Assembly: GCA_963575745.1 (NCBI GenBank)
Contig: CAUYUJ010000869.1
Span: 467,053-531,052, forward strand
Origin: Prorocentrum cordatum
Lineage: Eukaryota > Sar > Dinophyceae > Prorocentrales > Prorocentraceae
Direction of reading: 5' to 3'
Length of the DNA: 64,000 nt
Positions 32,856-44,776 of the stretch are shown piece after piece. Each line of letters begins with the position of its first letter. The stretch's first letter is position 1. The notes beneath the pieces are model-generated. The model saw nothing but the letters and a program-made list of their open reading frames with translations, was not told where the DNA came from and did no database searches. Made by a program: the position numbers and the translations under genes.

Positions 32856-33345
32856 GGTGGAGGTCGAAATGGAGCGTAAGATGCCAGATGCTGCGGGTCA
32901 GAACGCTGAGCTGGTGGAAGACGAGGTCGATAGGTGGCAGTGGGAATGGGAAGTCGGATGCTGGGCGCTGGAGGTCAGAGTGTTGAATTGGTGAAGGGCG
33001 CAGGTCGATAGGTGGAGGTTGCAATTGAACGTAAGATGCCGGATGCTGCGGGTCAGAACGCTGAGCTGGTAGAGGACGGGGTCGATAGGTGGAAGCGGGA
33101 GTGGGAAGTCGAATGCTGGGCCCTGGAGGTCGGAGCGCAGAGTTGGTGAGGGCACGAGGTCGATAAGTGGAGGTGGTAGTGGAACGTAAGATGCCGGATG
33201 CTGTGAGTTGGAACGCCGAGCTGGTGGAGGACGAGGTCAATAGGTGTGGATGGGAGTGGGCAGTCGGGTGCAGGACGCTGGAGCTCGGAGTGCCGAGTAG
33301 GTGCAGGCTGGAGGTCAATAGGTGGAGGTGGAAGGGGAAAGCGGA
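32856..33345 (-). repeat. 78-bp minisatellite forming the LINE ORF2 tail
   Basis: The GTCGATAGG landmarks recur every 77-78 bp (32926, 33004, 33081, 33159, 33236, 33313). Since 78 is 26 codons, the array stays open on the minus strand and extends the LINE ORF2 with proline-rich units (HSDLQRPASDFPFPLPPIDL type). Related units interrupt ORF2 at about 37380-37930 and continue at 10231-10716 beyond the transposon. Confidence 0.92.
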
Positions 33346-33449
33346 CTGCAGGGGAGCCGCGGCGGTGGTGGTGGAAGCGTCGGAAGGGGAGTCAGGGCAG
33401 GGGTCGGAGCCGGTGCGGGTAGAGAGAGTTGTGGGAGGAGCCGCCGTGC

Positions 33450-36400
33450 ACTCTATACTACATCCTCCTCCTCCTCCCTGCCGCCCATCCGCCTCGTCGG
33501 ACCGTCGGCGTACCAACCCCTCTGGAGATCGGCATGATCTCTGAAGCCGCGCATCATCTCTGGTAGCCTCGTGTAGCAACTGGTTCATGATTTCCTTCGC
33601 AAAAGCGGCCCTGTCCTCCAATGTCCCAAAATCTCGTCGCTGTAAGTTGTTCACTGCCCAGTACAGAACATAGTTGCGAATCGCTTGTCGCTGTAGTTGA
33701 TCATCCGTCATAGAAATGGCAAGCACGCCACCAGCCATACCCAGTCCCGCGCCGCCCCTGCACAGTCGCCCCCGCGACCACGCGCGACCCACGGAACAGT
33801 GAACGTAGTGCTCGATCGAGTCGTCAGCTGTGCACGCACAACCAAGCGCACAGGTCCAGCGCCCACGCCGCAGCGACCGCATTCTCCGGTCAGTTGCCCA
33901 CCGGTTGAAGATCGCACTTATCATCGCTGCTCTGATCCTAGGAGGCGTCAATCGACGAAGCCTCTGCAGATTTTGCGCCACCATGCGGGCCGCGCGGCCC
34001 GGCAATTCTGCCAACCTCCATCTCTCCAGCCTCCTGCGGAGCCTCCACTCAGTGCTGTATCCATCACGCGTCGGGAGCCGGGCAACGAACCATTTCTGCG
34101 TACTTTTCCTGAACTTCCGATCGTCTTCCTCCGTGAGTGGCCCCACTCTGACATTGCTGATGGTTGCGCGTGCTGCGTGAATATGTTTACCGTGCCGAGC
34201 CTGCTCCGCAACTATCGCCAGAACAGCCGTGGGGATGTGGGAATCCAGCCATCTATGCCCCCGCGCTGCGCGGATCAGATGGTCAGTGCTTGCCCGTGCC
34301 GTCGCGAAGTCTGTAGCCATCTTGACCCAGTCCACGCCGCCGTCGCCTCTAGTTCCCAGGCGCGCGCGCGCATCATCGCAGCGTTGCAAGAAGCTTCCAG
34401 TGGCCGAAGGTGGGCAGCAGGCCCTAGCTCTTCCCCGCGGTGTAAATCAGCAGGGCAACACCAGGCCCCGGGCCCAGGAGCCACCCGTCGAACTGCAACG
34501 CGTTCCTTTTCGAGGACCTCTTGCGGCGGGGCCTCCAGTTGGGCGACGAAAAGAACGGTTGGTAGCACATAGACGTTGTACGCAACAAGAGCCATGTTCA
34601 ATCCGAGCTCGCTCCATCGCCAGTCGCTCAAGCGGCCCATGTACTTCGCCATTGGTTTTGTCCATGGCTTGTCCCCTTTGCCAGGGCCAATACAATACCC
34701 CAGATACTTTCCGCAGCTAGCCCATGTGATCTGCACCGTCTCGGGGTTGGCTCTGGTCGCTGTTTGGAGTCCATCGATGTCCGCCTCCCACAGAGGTATC
34801 AAAACGGTTTTGCCAAGATTGAGAGCCAAATTCGAGACTGCTTCGAAAACGCGGAAAGTCGAGAACACGCGCTTGTGCTCCTTCTGCCACGAGCACAACA
34901 CCATGGCCGTATCGTCCGCGAACGCCCTGGTCGTTGATGTCGGCGCTCGAAGCCCAAGAATTCTCAGCAAGCTGTCCGAGCCCAAGGCAAAGAGCAGCGG
35001 TGACAGTGGACACCCTTGCCGAATGCCAGCTTCCAGGGGCACCCGGTCGTGAAGCTGCCCGTGCAAGATGAGCACCCCGACTGTCATGTGGTAGAGGGAC
35101 GAGAGCACTTGCATCGCCCCGTCGGGGAAGCCCGCCGCTCGTGCCGCGGCCAGCATGTACTGTCGCTACACCGACGGGAAGGCAGCCGTAAAGTCGAACA
35201 GGACCACCGCCGCGTCGTCCTGCTGCAAACTAGCGACACCGGCCGCGTGTTCGACATCCACGATATTAGCAAGCATGGACCTCCCTGGGATGAACCCGCG
35301 CTGCTCCCTGGCGATCCCTGGCGTGACAGTGGGCTCCCAATGCAGGCGGTACGCGTTGGCGATAACCCGGTTGTCAGAGTTGGTGATGTACAACGGGCGC
35401 GTGCCACCAGGTCGAAAGATTTGGTCCCCTTGGGCATCCGTTCTCGTTGGTTGCTTCGGCAGACAGCAGAGGAGACACTTGTTGAAAGCGTCGTGGGCAG
35501 CGTCTCCCGCGGAGACTCCAGTCTCCAGTTGCCGACCTGCCTCCCAAAGCACATGGGCCCCAAGTCGTCCTAGGCCCTAGGCTGCGCCAGGCTTGGAAGG
35601 GCACCCCGTCAGGGCCAGGGCGCGAGTTTCCTGCGATCCGCAAAACCTTTTCAATGTCCTTGGACAGTAGCCTCCAGCGAGCGTCCGGAACAGCGACGCG
35701 TTGACTGCCGGCGTGCTTGGCCAGCTCCAGCCACGCGTCGAGCTTGGCTTCGTCCACTAGTTTATGACGGAAAACACGTGTCCAGTGCGCGGCCAGCTGT
35801 TCTGCGATGGCTCGCGTGTCTGTAACCACCACACCGTCGTCCGTCTCCAGGAAGTGGATGCCCGCATTCACGGTGCTGCGTGTGAGGCGCGCCAGACGCT
35901 GGTTGATGGAGTTTTGTTGGGTGCGTCGTTGGTGTTCGTCGTCGTCGGCCCTGCTGGTGTCGTTTTGCATATTGCGCATATCCGCCAAGACCTCCGTTTT
36001 GGTCATCTCGATGGCTTTGTCCTTGAGTCGTCGTAGGGCCTCCTCCAGGGGAGTGCCGGCCGGTGCCATTGAAACCACCCAGTCTGTCGGTAGCTGTGCT
36101 CGGAGCCGCTGTGTGGTAGGAATTGAACCAGTCAGGATACCCGACACCAATGAGAAGGCCGTCGCTGCAGAAGGCTCCGCGCCCAAGTGCTTCAAGAAGT
36201 CGTGGCCACAGTGATTCTCGGCCATATTGGCAGCCACTGTGTGCATTGCTGTTTTCAGCATTGCCAGTTTGTTCAGTGCGTCAGGGACTTGGCCGTCACG
36301 CGAGGCCTGCTTGAGTTTGCTGTGGAACTCCCTGGTTACCCGCTGCGCAAAGTCAGGGTGACGGACAATAGTGTCGCGTAGGGGGGTGGCTCCTGTCTGG

Positions 36401-39400
36401 GGCGCGGGGCGTCTGTGTCCGAAGGACACTGGGCGGTGGTCTGACACTGCCACGCCCTCGGCGTCAGCCGGAGGCCACGGCCACGCCGCCGCCCAAAACA
36501 ATCCGTTGAAGTAGTCAGCCGCATGGTGGTTCGTGTAAGCCCGGTCGATGCGAGAGCGCACTTCACTTGAGCAAAATGTGAACTGTGGTTGCACCATCTC
36601 CCGTAAACCTCGCGGCCCGGCGATATCCTGGGACCAGTGGGATTCCTCGGTAGCATTTCGTTGACCAGACCAGTCTGCTGTAGAAAGGCCAGCCCTTTCT
36701 TCGGGGCGTGCCACCCAATTGAAGTCGCCCCTAACAATCCAGCGATCCCCAAGACGGGAAGCCATCGCTTGACCCAGAGTCTGTCGTAACGCATGCCGGT
36801 CCTCTCCCGCGGCACTGCCGGAGGGAAAATAAACCGTCGCAATGGAAAGTGCGCCAAGCGGTCCTTGGAGGTGTAGCACAGCCAATCGCCCGCATCGATG
36901 CTCTACCCAACTATCCTTGCAGACCGAATGGAACTTCTGGAGGAAGCTGCTTTTGACGAGTAGTGCCAGTCCGCTTTGATTTCGTACTCCATGCGACCAA
37001 AAAAGGTACCACATCTGGGGGAAGCTGTAAAGAAGAGGCCGTGGCTTCCGTGGAGTGTGTCTCCTGGATACCGAGGAAATCATGATGAGCGAGGATGCGG
37101 GTGAGGTATCGTCGTTTGCAGTGCTGCCGGTCCAGATCATACGCCAGCAGGCCCTGGGCGTTCCAAGTACTCCCCGAGTAGCTCCCTGCAAAAGCCGTGC
37201 GTCGAGCGTGAGATGATTGCCCGTGTCTCCCCGGAAAGCTAGGCGGGACATCCTCCACGCCTCGTGCATGAGCGCTGCCCCTGCTACTTGCAGACTGTGC
37301 GCCTGCGCTGGGAGCCATAGAAGAAGACGGTGCTTGAATCGGGTGTGGCGAATCGTGCCTGGACGATCTCCCTGTGGTATGGGGGTCGGATTGGTGAGTT
37401 GGTGCAGGCTGGAGGTCGATTGGTGTAGGTGGAACTGGGAAGTTGGATGCTGGAAGTCGGAGGTTGGAGTGCTGAGCTGGTGGAGGCTCGATGTCGAGCG
37501 GTAGATGTGGAGGCGGTGGGTCACATGCTGCAGGCTGGAGGTCAGGGTGCTGCGCTGGTGGAGCCTGTAAGTCAATATGTGAAGATGGACGTGGGCAGCC
37601 GGGCGCTGGGGGCCGGGAGTCGGCATGCTGCTCTGGTGAGGGCTGGGGTCTGATAGGATGTGGCGGTGGGAAGTCGGGCGCTGAGTGCTGGAGGTCGAAG
37701 TGCCGAACTTGTGGGGGCGGGAGGTCGAAGTGTTGAGCCGGTAGGGATTGGTGGTCGACAGGTGGATGAGGGAGGTCCGATGTTGCAGGTTGGCGGTCGG
37801 CAGTCTGAGTTGGTGTAGCCTGGAAGTCGATCGGTGGAGGCAGGGGTGGGAGGTCGGGCGTTGGGAGCTGAAAGGCGGAGGTGGGAGGTTGGAGGTCGAA
37901 AGCTGGAGGTGGATGCTGAGATATATGTTCGGGGGTATGTCGACGACTCCCCACCTGAGCGTGCTCGGGCAGAACGGGTAGACGCGGAAGTGCGCCGGAA
38001 TCAGTCCCCGCGGCTGCCGTGCGTGGATTCCGAATGTAGATGCCGTGTGTCCCCCGCTCGTCAGGCGGCGCGCCGTCGTTAGCCCGCGGGCGGGCGTTGC
38101 TCCAGTTCTGCAAGCCTGTCCCCGTAGCCGGAGAAGTAGTAGATGAAGAAGAAGAAGAAGAAGATGATGTTGCCGTAGAAGACGCAGAGGAACCCAATGA
38201 ATTCGATGAATTCGGATATTTTGTCATATTGCTTTTGCTACTTCTCCCCTGGCCCCCAGACGCCGAAGATGTCGAGATGCGCTCGAAGCCAGCAGGAGGA
38301 TCTCCCCGACGGGCTTGGTCTGAAAGTATAGGTGGAGACGGAGGCGGAGGATGTAGACGGAGATCAGCTCCGTCTTGGATTGTAGCGAACTTCGTAACAA
38401 AAACCATGCAACAGAATTCCACAGGAGGCATGAATGACCGGTTGACCCGCAAGCCCCTTCCGGCCACCGCGCCTCCAGCTCCATCTGGACCGTCTAGATA
38501 CGCACCGGGAGACGGCCAGCCCTCCGCGCCCCCCGGCTGCCGTTTCCCCCCCTGTTCTCCTGTAGATCTGGGATCGCGTGATCACGACGGATATGCACGT
38601 CGACTCTGTGAGTGCCAGCGGCCCCTGCAATGCATAACATGTTTAATATCTGGGCCACCTGTTGCGCAATCAATGGAGTCGCAGCCGTGATGAGAAATCC
38701 GCCGTTCCATGTGCCCTCGGCGTTGGCCACTGGCGCCAAGTACCCTGGGCCTGGTTGTGACCCGAAGGCGCCGCTCTGCCATTGGATCCCGGTCCCGTGC
38801 TCGAGTCGCTCTCGAATTTGTCTCGTCCAGGGGGTCGGGTCGTGCGCGATGTCCCCCTTGATCTGAGCGTGTACCATGTTACGCGATGGGCCCGGCACTG
38901 CTTCCCAGTCGTTGCGGAGCGCGGCGGACCTGGAGGACGGGACGGTCTGCGGCAGCACCCAAGGGCGCCCTCCCCGAGTGCTCCGTCTCCAAGATATCTG
39001 CGTGATTCGGATACCATGAGCCTCCCGAGATTGTTGCGTCAGGAGGTCTTCCCATGTGCTACGTGGAGTGGAGGTCAGGAGTGCACCGCGACGAACTGTG
39101 AGGAGGATGAGCTGGTCAAACAGGCCGCTCTTGCTCGTAATGGCTGCGCACTTCGTGTAGTCGACAATCAGGGCTCCCGGATCGTCCAGCATCGATGTGT
39201 GTCCCACCACTACCTGGGAGAAAGCCTCCATGGCCTGACGGACCCGTCTGACAAATAATGCAATTTCCAGCGCCGTGATTTCCGTCTCGCCGCCAGTGTA
39301 GCCAAAGACCCGTCTTCGTCGCAATTGATCTCCCATGCTCGGCATCCGTCTGCTCCATCCCCGCACCGCGTCCAACTGGATCGTGGGCAGGATGTCCATG

Positions 39401-40664
39401 ACCTGCGCGACAATCTCGGTGGGGAAATCAACCACAATTGCCGCTGTGGACGTAAGTCCAGCGGAGTCGGTAGTTCCTCAGAGGCGTTGCCATACGTAAT
39501 CAGAGTGAGATGCTGTTCCACCACCCGTGGCCCAAGAGCGCCGTCCATGATCACGCGGATCGGCGGTTCCACCAACTGGATGCTCTCGATAAGTTTGCGG
39601 GCCTCCCCCTGAAATGCCGGCGGGCTCCAATAGTCGCAGATTGTGGACGGCGACGGTGCCCCCGGTAGAACTGGCCGGGCGACCAGCAGAGAAAGTCGAC
39701 AGCTCGCATCAGCCCGTCGTGCGAGTTTCAGCGTAGCCATCATTCTGCCCATCGCCGCCGGTGCGTCGGGAGCCCAACCAACCCAGTGGGTGCCCCCGAT
39801 TGTTGACAGGTGTGCTGCACCTGCCTGGGCATCCCTGGCAATCGCCTCATGGAGCCCCCGGGCCTTCTCAGGAGACAAGACGCATAATGGCCACAATGTG
39901 GACGAAGATTGGAGGTCGGAGCACTGCACCGCCATGTGGGTGTTCGGGGAGTTCCCGAGGTGCGAGTCCAAAGCCTGCAAGAAGAGCATCTCGACTTCCC
40001 TGTGGCGGAAGCCGAAGTCGTTAGCTCGCCTGCGCCTCACCTTAGTCAATGTCGGTAGCAGCGCACGGCACTTGGCTCCATCCTCCCTGACTTTTGCCGC
40101 ATCTGGTCGACATTGGGCCTGTAATGCCTCATTTCCTGGACGGCTCCCGAGAACCTCTAATAACGACGTAGCAATGCGAACCTGCGCTTCAATAAGCGAT
40201 TCGTCCGGCAAGGGCCCCTCTTCCCAGCAGATGCCCAATCGCTCCCACGGTACAGGGCTCGTTAAGGCAAACCCCATGACACGTAGGCCCTGGCGTAGTT
40301 CATTGAGGGAGTGCAGCCACTGCCCGGGTCGAAGGGCTGGTACATCTGGCGAGATCGCCTTCATCGCCACCACGTTGTCCGCGTGAAGCATCAAGTGGTC
40401 GTCGAGCATATCCACAAGCTCCTGTTCGGCCAATGTCGATGGCAGAGACCCCGAGGGAGCGGCCTGTGCTGCTGGTGTAGCCTTGGCCTGCGCCGAGAGA
40501 GGACGAGGTCTGGGTGGCGGCCTGGTGCTCGAAGGCGCCAGTGTGGTTGGAGGAGGTAGATCGTCCACCTCCTCAGCGATCCCAGTGTTCGACGGCATGG
40601 CCAAGCCTGCCATGTTCTGCGATAATTCTGATTCCGCCGGCGCTGCAGTCGCATCATCCGTCAT
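33450..40664 (-). pseudogene. LINE ORF2: APE endonuclease and reverse transcriptase, frameshifted
   Basis: Starts at ATG 40664 ([16 protein letters not shown]). Endonuclease motifs are TWNAQGLLAYDL and FLGIQETHS (about 37180-37070), RGDFNWV, SRIDRAYTN and SDHRPVSF (about 36740-36420). Reverse transcriptase motifs are RPGPDGVPFQAWRSLG (about 35610), FDFTAAFPS (about 35170-35195), EAGIRQGCPLSPLLFAL (about 35030) and AFADDTAMVL (about 34915), so the two catalytic aspartates are intact. GRWTCALGCACTADDSIEHY then VHC is a CCHC-like motif near 33830. Frame changes occur near 39.4, 38.5, 37.05, 35.58 and 34.4 kb. A single in-frame TAG is at 35166-35168. A 78-bp repeat block of Pro-rich units at 37380-37930 splits the N-terminal part from the endonuclease. 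Confidence 0.88.
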
Positions 40665-43600
40665 TCCGTCACGCCGTCCTGTGGAGCGTTTAGACGACCA
40701 GTCTGGGCAGCAGCTGGAATCTGCGCAGCGCCAGAGGCGGAGCCCGAAGAGACTGGGGTGATCTGCGGCACAAGGTCCGAGAAAGCCTGTCCACAACTCC
40801 TGCAACGATCATGGAGGTGGGGAGCCGGCGCATGAGTGCCGTAACACGGGCAAGCCACGTGCCAGCAAACAGTCCGCGCGGCTGGCCCAGCCCCACGCTC
40901 TGAGATCTCGGTGAGCAGAGCGGCCGGTCCAGCCCCTCGGAGACGAAGTAGCACATGCACAGTAGACTCGCGATTGATATTGTAGTGCTGTAGCGTGTGA
41001 GCGTCCTCGTGCTGGTGTCCTGCGAATAACAAACGCTGGAAGACTGGCAGGATGCCCTCCTTGTCTTGGATCTTAGTCTTCACGGCGTTGATCGTGTCTT
41101 TGGTCGACATATCATCGAGGGTGATAGTCTTCCCAGCTAGCGTCTTCGCGAAGATTTCCATGCTGGTTGTGGTGCTGGAGTGGGCACTCGCGTTGAGGCT
41201 GGCGTAGGTTGTGTGGGTGACGTCGTCGGAGTTGGCGGCTCGTAGCCCAACCATAACGTCGCTGTGAGCGTAGTCCTGATCCTTCGCCTCCTGGGCATGC
41301 CGGTGTCCCAGGTGGCCGTCGTCGATGTTCCTATCTCCAGTCGGAATCACCAGAGCTGCCATCAATGTATCCGCCGGCGCGGGCTGGGACGTGGTCGAGA
41401 ATCTGGGTAGTGGCCCTGGGCTCGGACTCAGTGGGTACGCAGGGCTGGCCCGGGTGTTGGCATTGGCGCTGGCGCCAGTGTTGTGCTTGCCTGCGTCTGT
41501 GCTGTCCCGGGTGCTGGCGTTAGTGCCGTCGTCAGTGCTGCCGTGGGTAATGCCGCTGATGCTGTCATCGACGTCCATGTCTGTGATTTCGTGGGTGCTC
41601 CCGTCGGCGGTGCTGACCTCGATGACACCACGGGTACCGGTGTTGGAGATGCCGGCCTCGCTGTTGGAGCCGGTGTCAATGCCGATGCTGCCGTCGATAC
41701 TGCTGGCGGCGGAGCCGGAGTATGTGCTGGCCTCGATGCTGTTGGTGTCGGTGCTGGATTCGGCGCCGGCGTCGGTGCCAGCGTCGCTGCCCCTGGCGTC
41801 GGTGCTGGAGTCGGTGCCAGAGTCGGTGCTGGCGTCGGTGACGCTTTGGTTGATGCCTCTGCTGTTGGCGTCCTTGCTGCTGTGGGTGCCGGCGTTGGTG
41901 TCGACCTCGTTGCTGTCGTGGCCGTGGACCTTGTTGCTGGCGTTAACGCCAGCGAGCTCCACCGCCAGATTCCGCAGTATTCCTGAGGGGCCTGATCCTG
42001 CTACAGGTGGGGACACCAAAAAATCTGTGAGGCTGGGGGCAGGGCAGGTGTACGATGGGGGTTGGGCTTGAGCGGAGGGGACCTGGGACTTTGCAGGCGT
42101 GTAATGGCCAGGGTTCATTTGACCAGACTCTGCTTTTCCCCCCGTGTCCGGGTTGTCGCCCTCCAAGCTGTCGTCGTTGAGGCAGCGCCGTCGGGCAACG
42201 TGAACGCTCCGTGCATGGCCAGCGATGCTGCTGGCGTTTTCGGTGGTGCGGGAGCCGGTGACGGAGTCGCTGCTGGCGTCGATGCTGTGGGCGTCCGAGT
42301 CGGGGCCCGAATCGGCACAGATATCGAGAATGCTACCGTTGTCAATGCTACTGTTGTCCGTGCCGACGTCGATGCTACCGTTGTCGGTGCCGTCGGAGCC
42401 GGCGTCGGTGCCGGCGACGATGCTGCTGGAGTCTGTGCCGCAGTCCGTGCCTACGTCGATGCTACTGGCGTCGTCGGTGATTCCTGAGTCGGTGCCGGTG
42501 TCGATACCGTTGGCGTCGGTGCTGGAGTTGATGCTGGCGTCGACGCCACGAACGTCAGTGCAGGAGTCAGCGATGCCGGTGCTGCTGCCGAGCGGTTCCA
42601 GGCTGTGCTGCTGCTGGTTCCCGTTGTCCTGCTCCTTGACGTGGTGCTGGTCACCTTCCTGGGTGCGTTCGAAGATGCGTTCGATGGGATCCGTGGCATC
42701 TGTGACAGGATCCGAGGCCACACTTGCGACCGGGTCAATAGGTATCGCGACAAGGTCCAATGCCTCCCCTGCAACAAAGTCGATGGAATCCGAGGCCTTC
42801 GCGACAAGGTCCGGGGATCTGGGGCCTCCGCGACGCGATCCGGTGCGGGCCTCGATGCTGCTGGCGTGGGTGCCGGAGTGGGTGCCGGAGTCGATGATGC
42901 TGGCGTCGGTGTTGGAGTCGGTACTAATGTCGATGCTGCCTGCGTCAGTGTCGGAGTCGGAGCCTGCGTCGGTGTTGCCGGCGTCGTTGCCGAGGTGGAT
43001 GCCGGAGTCGGTGCCAGCGTCAATGCCGGCAGCGGTGCCGGAGTCGATGGCTGCGTCGCTGCTGTCGTCGGTGTTGCTGGCGTCGATGCCAGAGTCGGTG
43101 CCTGCGTCGGTTCCGTCTTCGGTGCCGAGGTCGGTGCCGGCGTCGGTGCCAGAGTCGGTGCCGGCGTCGGTGACGACGTGGATGATGGCGTTGCTGCTAG
43201 TGTCCTTGCTGTCGTGGGTGCCGGTGTTGGTGTCGACATCGTTGCTGTCCTGAGCGTGGGTCTGGATGCTGGCGTCGATGCCTGCACCAGCTGCGAGCTC
43301 CACCGCCCTGTCCAGCTGGATTCCTGAGGGACCTGATCCTGCTACAGGTGAGGACACCAAAAGGTTTATGAGGCTGGTGGCATTTAAAATGTACGAGGGG
43401 GTCAAGGGTAGGGCGGTGGGGACCTGGGAATTGGGAGGCGTGTTTTGGCCAGGGTTCTGATGCCCGGACGCTGCTTTCCACCCTGTGTCCGGGACGTCGC
43501 CCTCAGAGCTGTCAACGTTGGGGCAGCGCCTGTCCCCGAAGAGCTGCAGGATGTACATGAAGGTCTGGATGATGTCCACATAAAGCATCAGCGCTCCGAG

Positions 43601-44301
43601 GATGTAGTCGTCGATGCTCTGGGCAAGCTCCCCCTTGCCCATGACCGACTGCGTGTCGTAAAGCGGGTCCATGCTGCTGATGTCGGTGTCGGAGTCGGTG
43701 CCAGCGTCGGTGCTGGCGTGGATGCTGTTGACGTCGGTGCCAGAGTCAGCGCCGGCGTCGATGCGTTTGGTGTCCGAACTGGAGTTGTACCACCCCGTCT
43801 GGTCGCTGATCTCCAGCTGGTCGAGGGTACCTTGCGCTCCTGGTCCTGGACCCCGTCATCCTCCTTCTCCTTGTAATCGTGGTCCTCGTCTTCATCGTGG
43901 TCCTTCTCCTCCTCTTTCTCCTGCGGGTCCTCCTCGGTGTCCTCGTTCCCGAAGCTGGTGACGCCGCTGGTGACGCCACAGCAGTCGGTGCTTGGGTCAG
44001 TGCTGGTATCGATGTTATTGGCGTCGGTGATGGAGTCGGTGCTGGCGTCGATGTTGCTGGAGTCGGGGCCCGGGTTGTACCGCGCCGTCTTGACAGAGGT
44101 CTCTACGCTGGCCTTCATCTCCGTGTGTGGCGCAGCGAGAACGGTGAGAGCTCCTGGTGCGGCCCCTGTGGGTCGGCGGCGGCGCAGGCCCCAACGTGGG
44201 GCGGCGATGCCCTGCTGGAGCGCTGCCAACAGATTCTCGATACCGATCATGCGGGCGTCGAGCTCTGCCATCGTGACCCCCGCGGTCACTGCAGGCGACA
44301 T
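40661..44301 (-). pseudogene. LINE ORF1: repeats, TMBIM-like C-terminus, ubiquitin-like domain, Cys/His motif
   Basis: From ATG 44301 (MSPAVTAGVTMAELDARMIG) the frame has a short predicted coiled coil and an acidic stretch, then shifts near 43830. At 43672-43541 it reads [20 protein letters not shown] followed by [19 protein letters not shown] and LFGDRR. This matches the conserved last helix of Lifeguard/Bax-inhibitor-1 (TMBIM) proteins. Two large internal repeats follow (near 43540-43200 and 42190-41880, sharing VAGSGPSGI), separated by Asp/Thr/Gly/Ala repeats. A ubiquitin-like domain starts at 41161 ([17 protein letters not shown], ending LLRLRGAG near 40930). [11 protein letters not shown]...[11 protein letters not shown] cysteine/histidine cluster lies near 40870-40780. 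Stop at 40661. Confidence 0.85.
41400..44080. repeat. GGTGCTGGCGTC-type minisatellite within LINE ORF1
   Basis: Blocks at 41440-41950, 42230-42570, 42850-43300 and 43670-44060 are made of GTCGGTGCTGGA/GTCGGAGTCGGTGCC units. On the coding (minus) strand they read as Asp-Ala-Gly-Thr-Asp-Ser-Gly-Thr. The same 12-bp family forms arrays at 6860-10230 and 55340-56075. Confidence 0.9.
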
Positions 44302-44431
44302 GTCGGCCGCGGCGCGAGGAAGTGGGGGTTGTGGAAAGTAGGATGGAGAGTAGGTGGTGGAAAGTAGGATGGTGAGGCACAGCTTGATTGGTGGTGTCTG
44401 AGGCTCTCTTTTCCGGGCTCTCTTGAGCCAC

Positions 44432-44700
44432 AATGAATTGTGCCTCTTGGGGCCACCTTGGGAGATCTCTTGGAACCTCGTCGGCCCTCTTGGGAGCTTC
44501 TTGGGGGCCTCTTGGATCCGTTTGGGGGCCTCTTGGGACTTCCCGAGAGCCTCTCGGGGTAGAAAGCTCAGATTATCGGTTCGTGCTTCCCTTCTTGGGC
44601 CTCTCTTGGGGCCGTCTTGGGGCCCTCTCGGGCCGTCTTGGGCGCCTCAGGCACCGCTTTGGGGCCCTCGTGGGTCGCCCAGGGCCCTCTTGGAAGCCTC
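44432..44700 (+). repeat. TTGGGGCC module, partner of 52791-53050
   Basis: Shares CAATGARTTGTGCCTCTTGG, the AGATCTCTTGGAACCTCGTC segment and CTCTCGGGGTAGAAAGCTC with 52791-53048, with few differences. Here it ends in CCCTCTTGGAAGCCTCTTCGG and a CCTCCTCGTCC tract just before the SL. A similar join to an SL occurs at 56465. Confidence 0.9.
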
Positions 44701-44776
44701 TTCGGCTATCTTGGAGTTGTCTTGGAGACCTCTTCATCCTCCTCGTCCTCCTCCTCCGCCCACTCCAGCTGTCTCG

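Larger units (their letters stand above)
32856..44301 (-). mobile_element. LINE with ubiquitin-bearing ORF1 and APE/RT ORF2, degenerate
   Basis: A non-LTR retrotransposon read on the minus strand. ORF1 runs from 44301 to 40661 and ORF2 from 40664, the two overlapping as ATGA. ORF2 carries an APE-type endonuclease and a reverse transcriptase with recognisable catalytic motifs, then a CCHC-like cysteine/histidine motif and a proline-rich tail. About five frameshifts and one in-frame stop make this copy inactive as written. Its tail is interrupted by the 22-kb transposon, so the LINE is the older insertion. The 5' boundary upstream of 44301 is not defined, and the sequence from 44432 on is a dispersed repeat. 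Confidence 0.88.
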
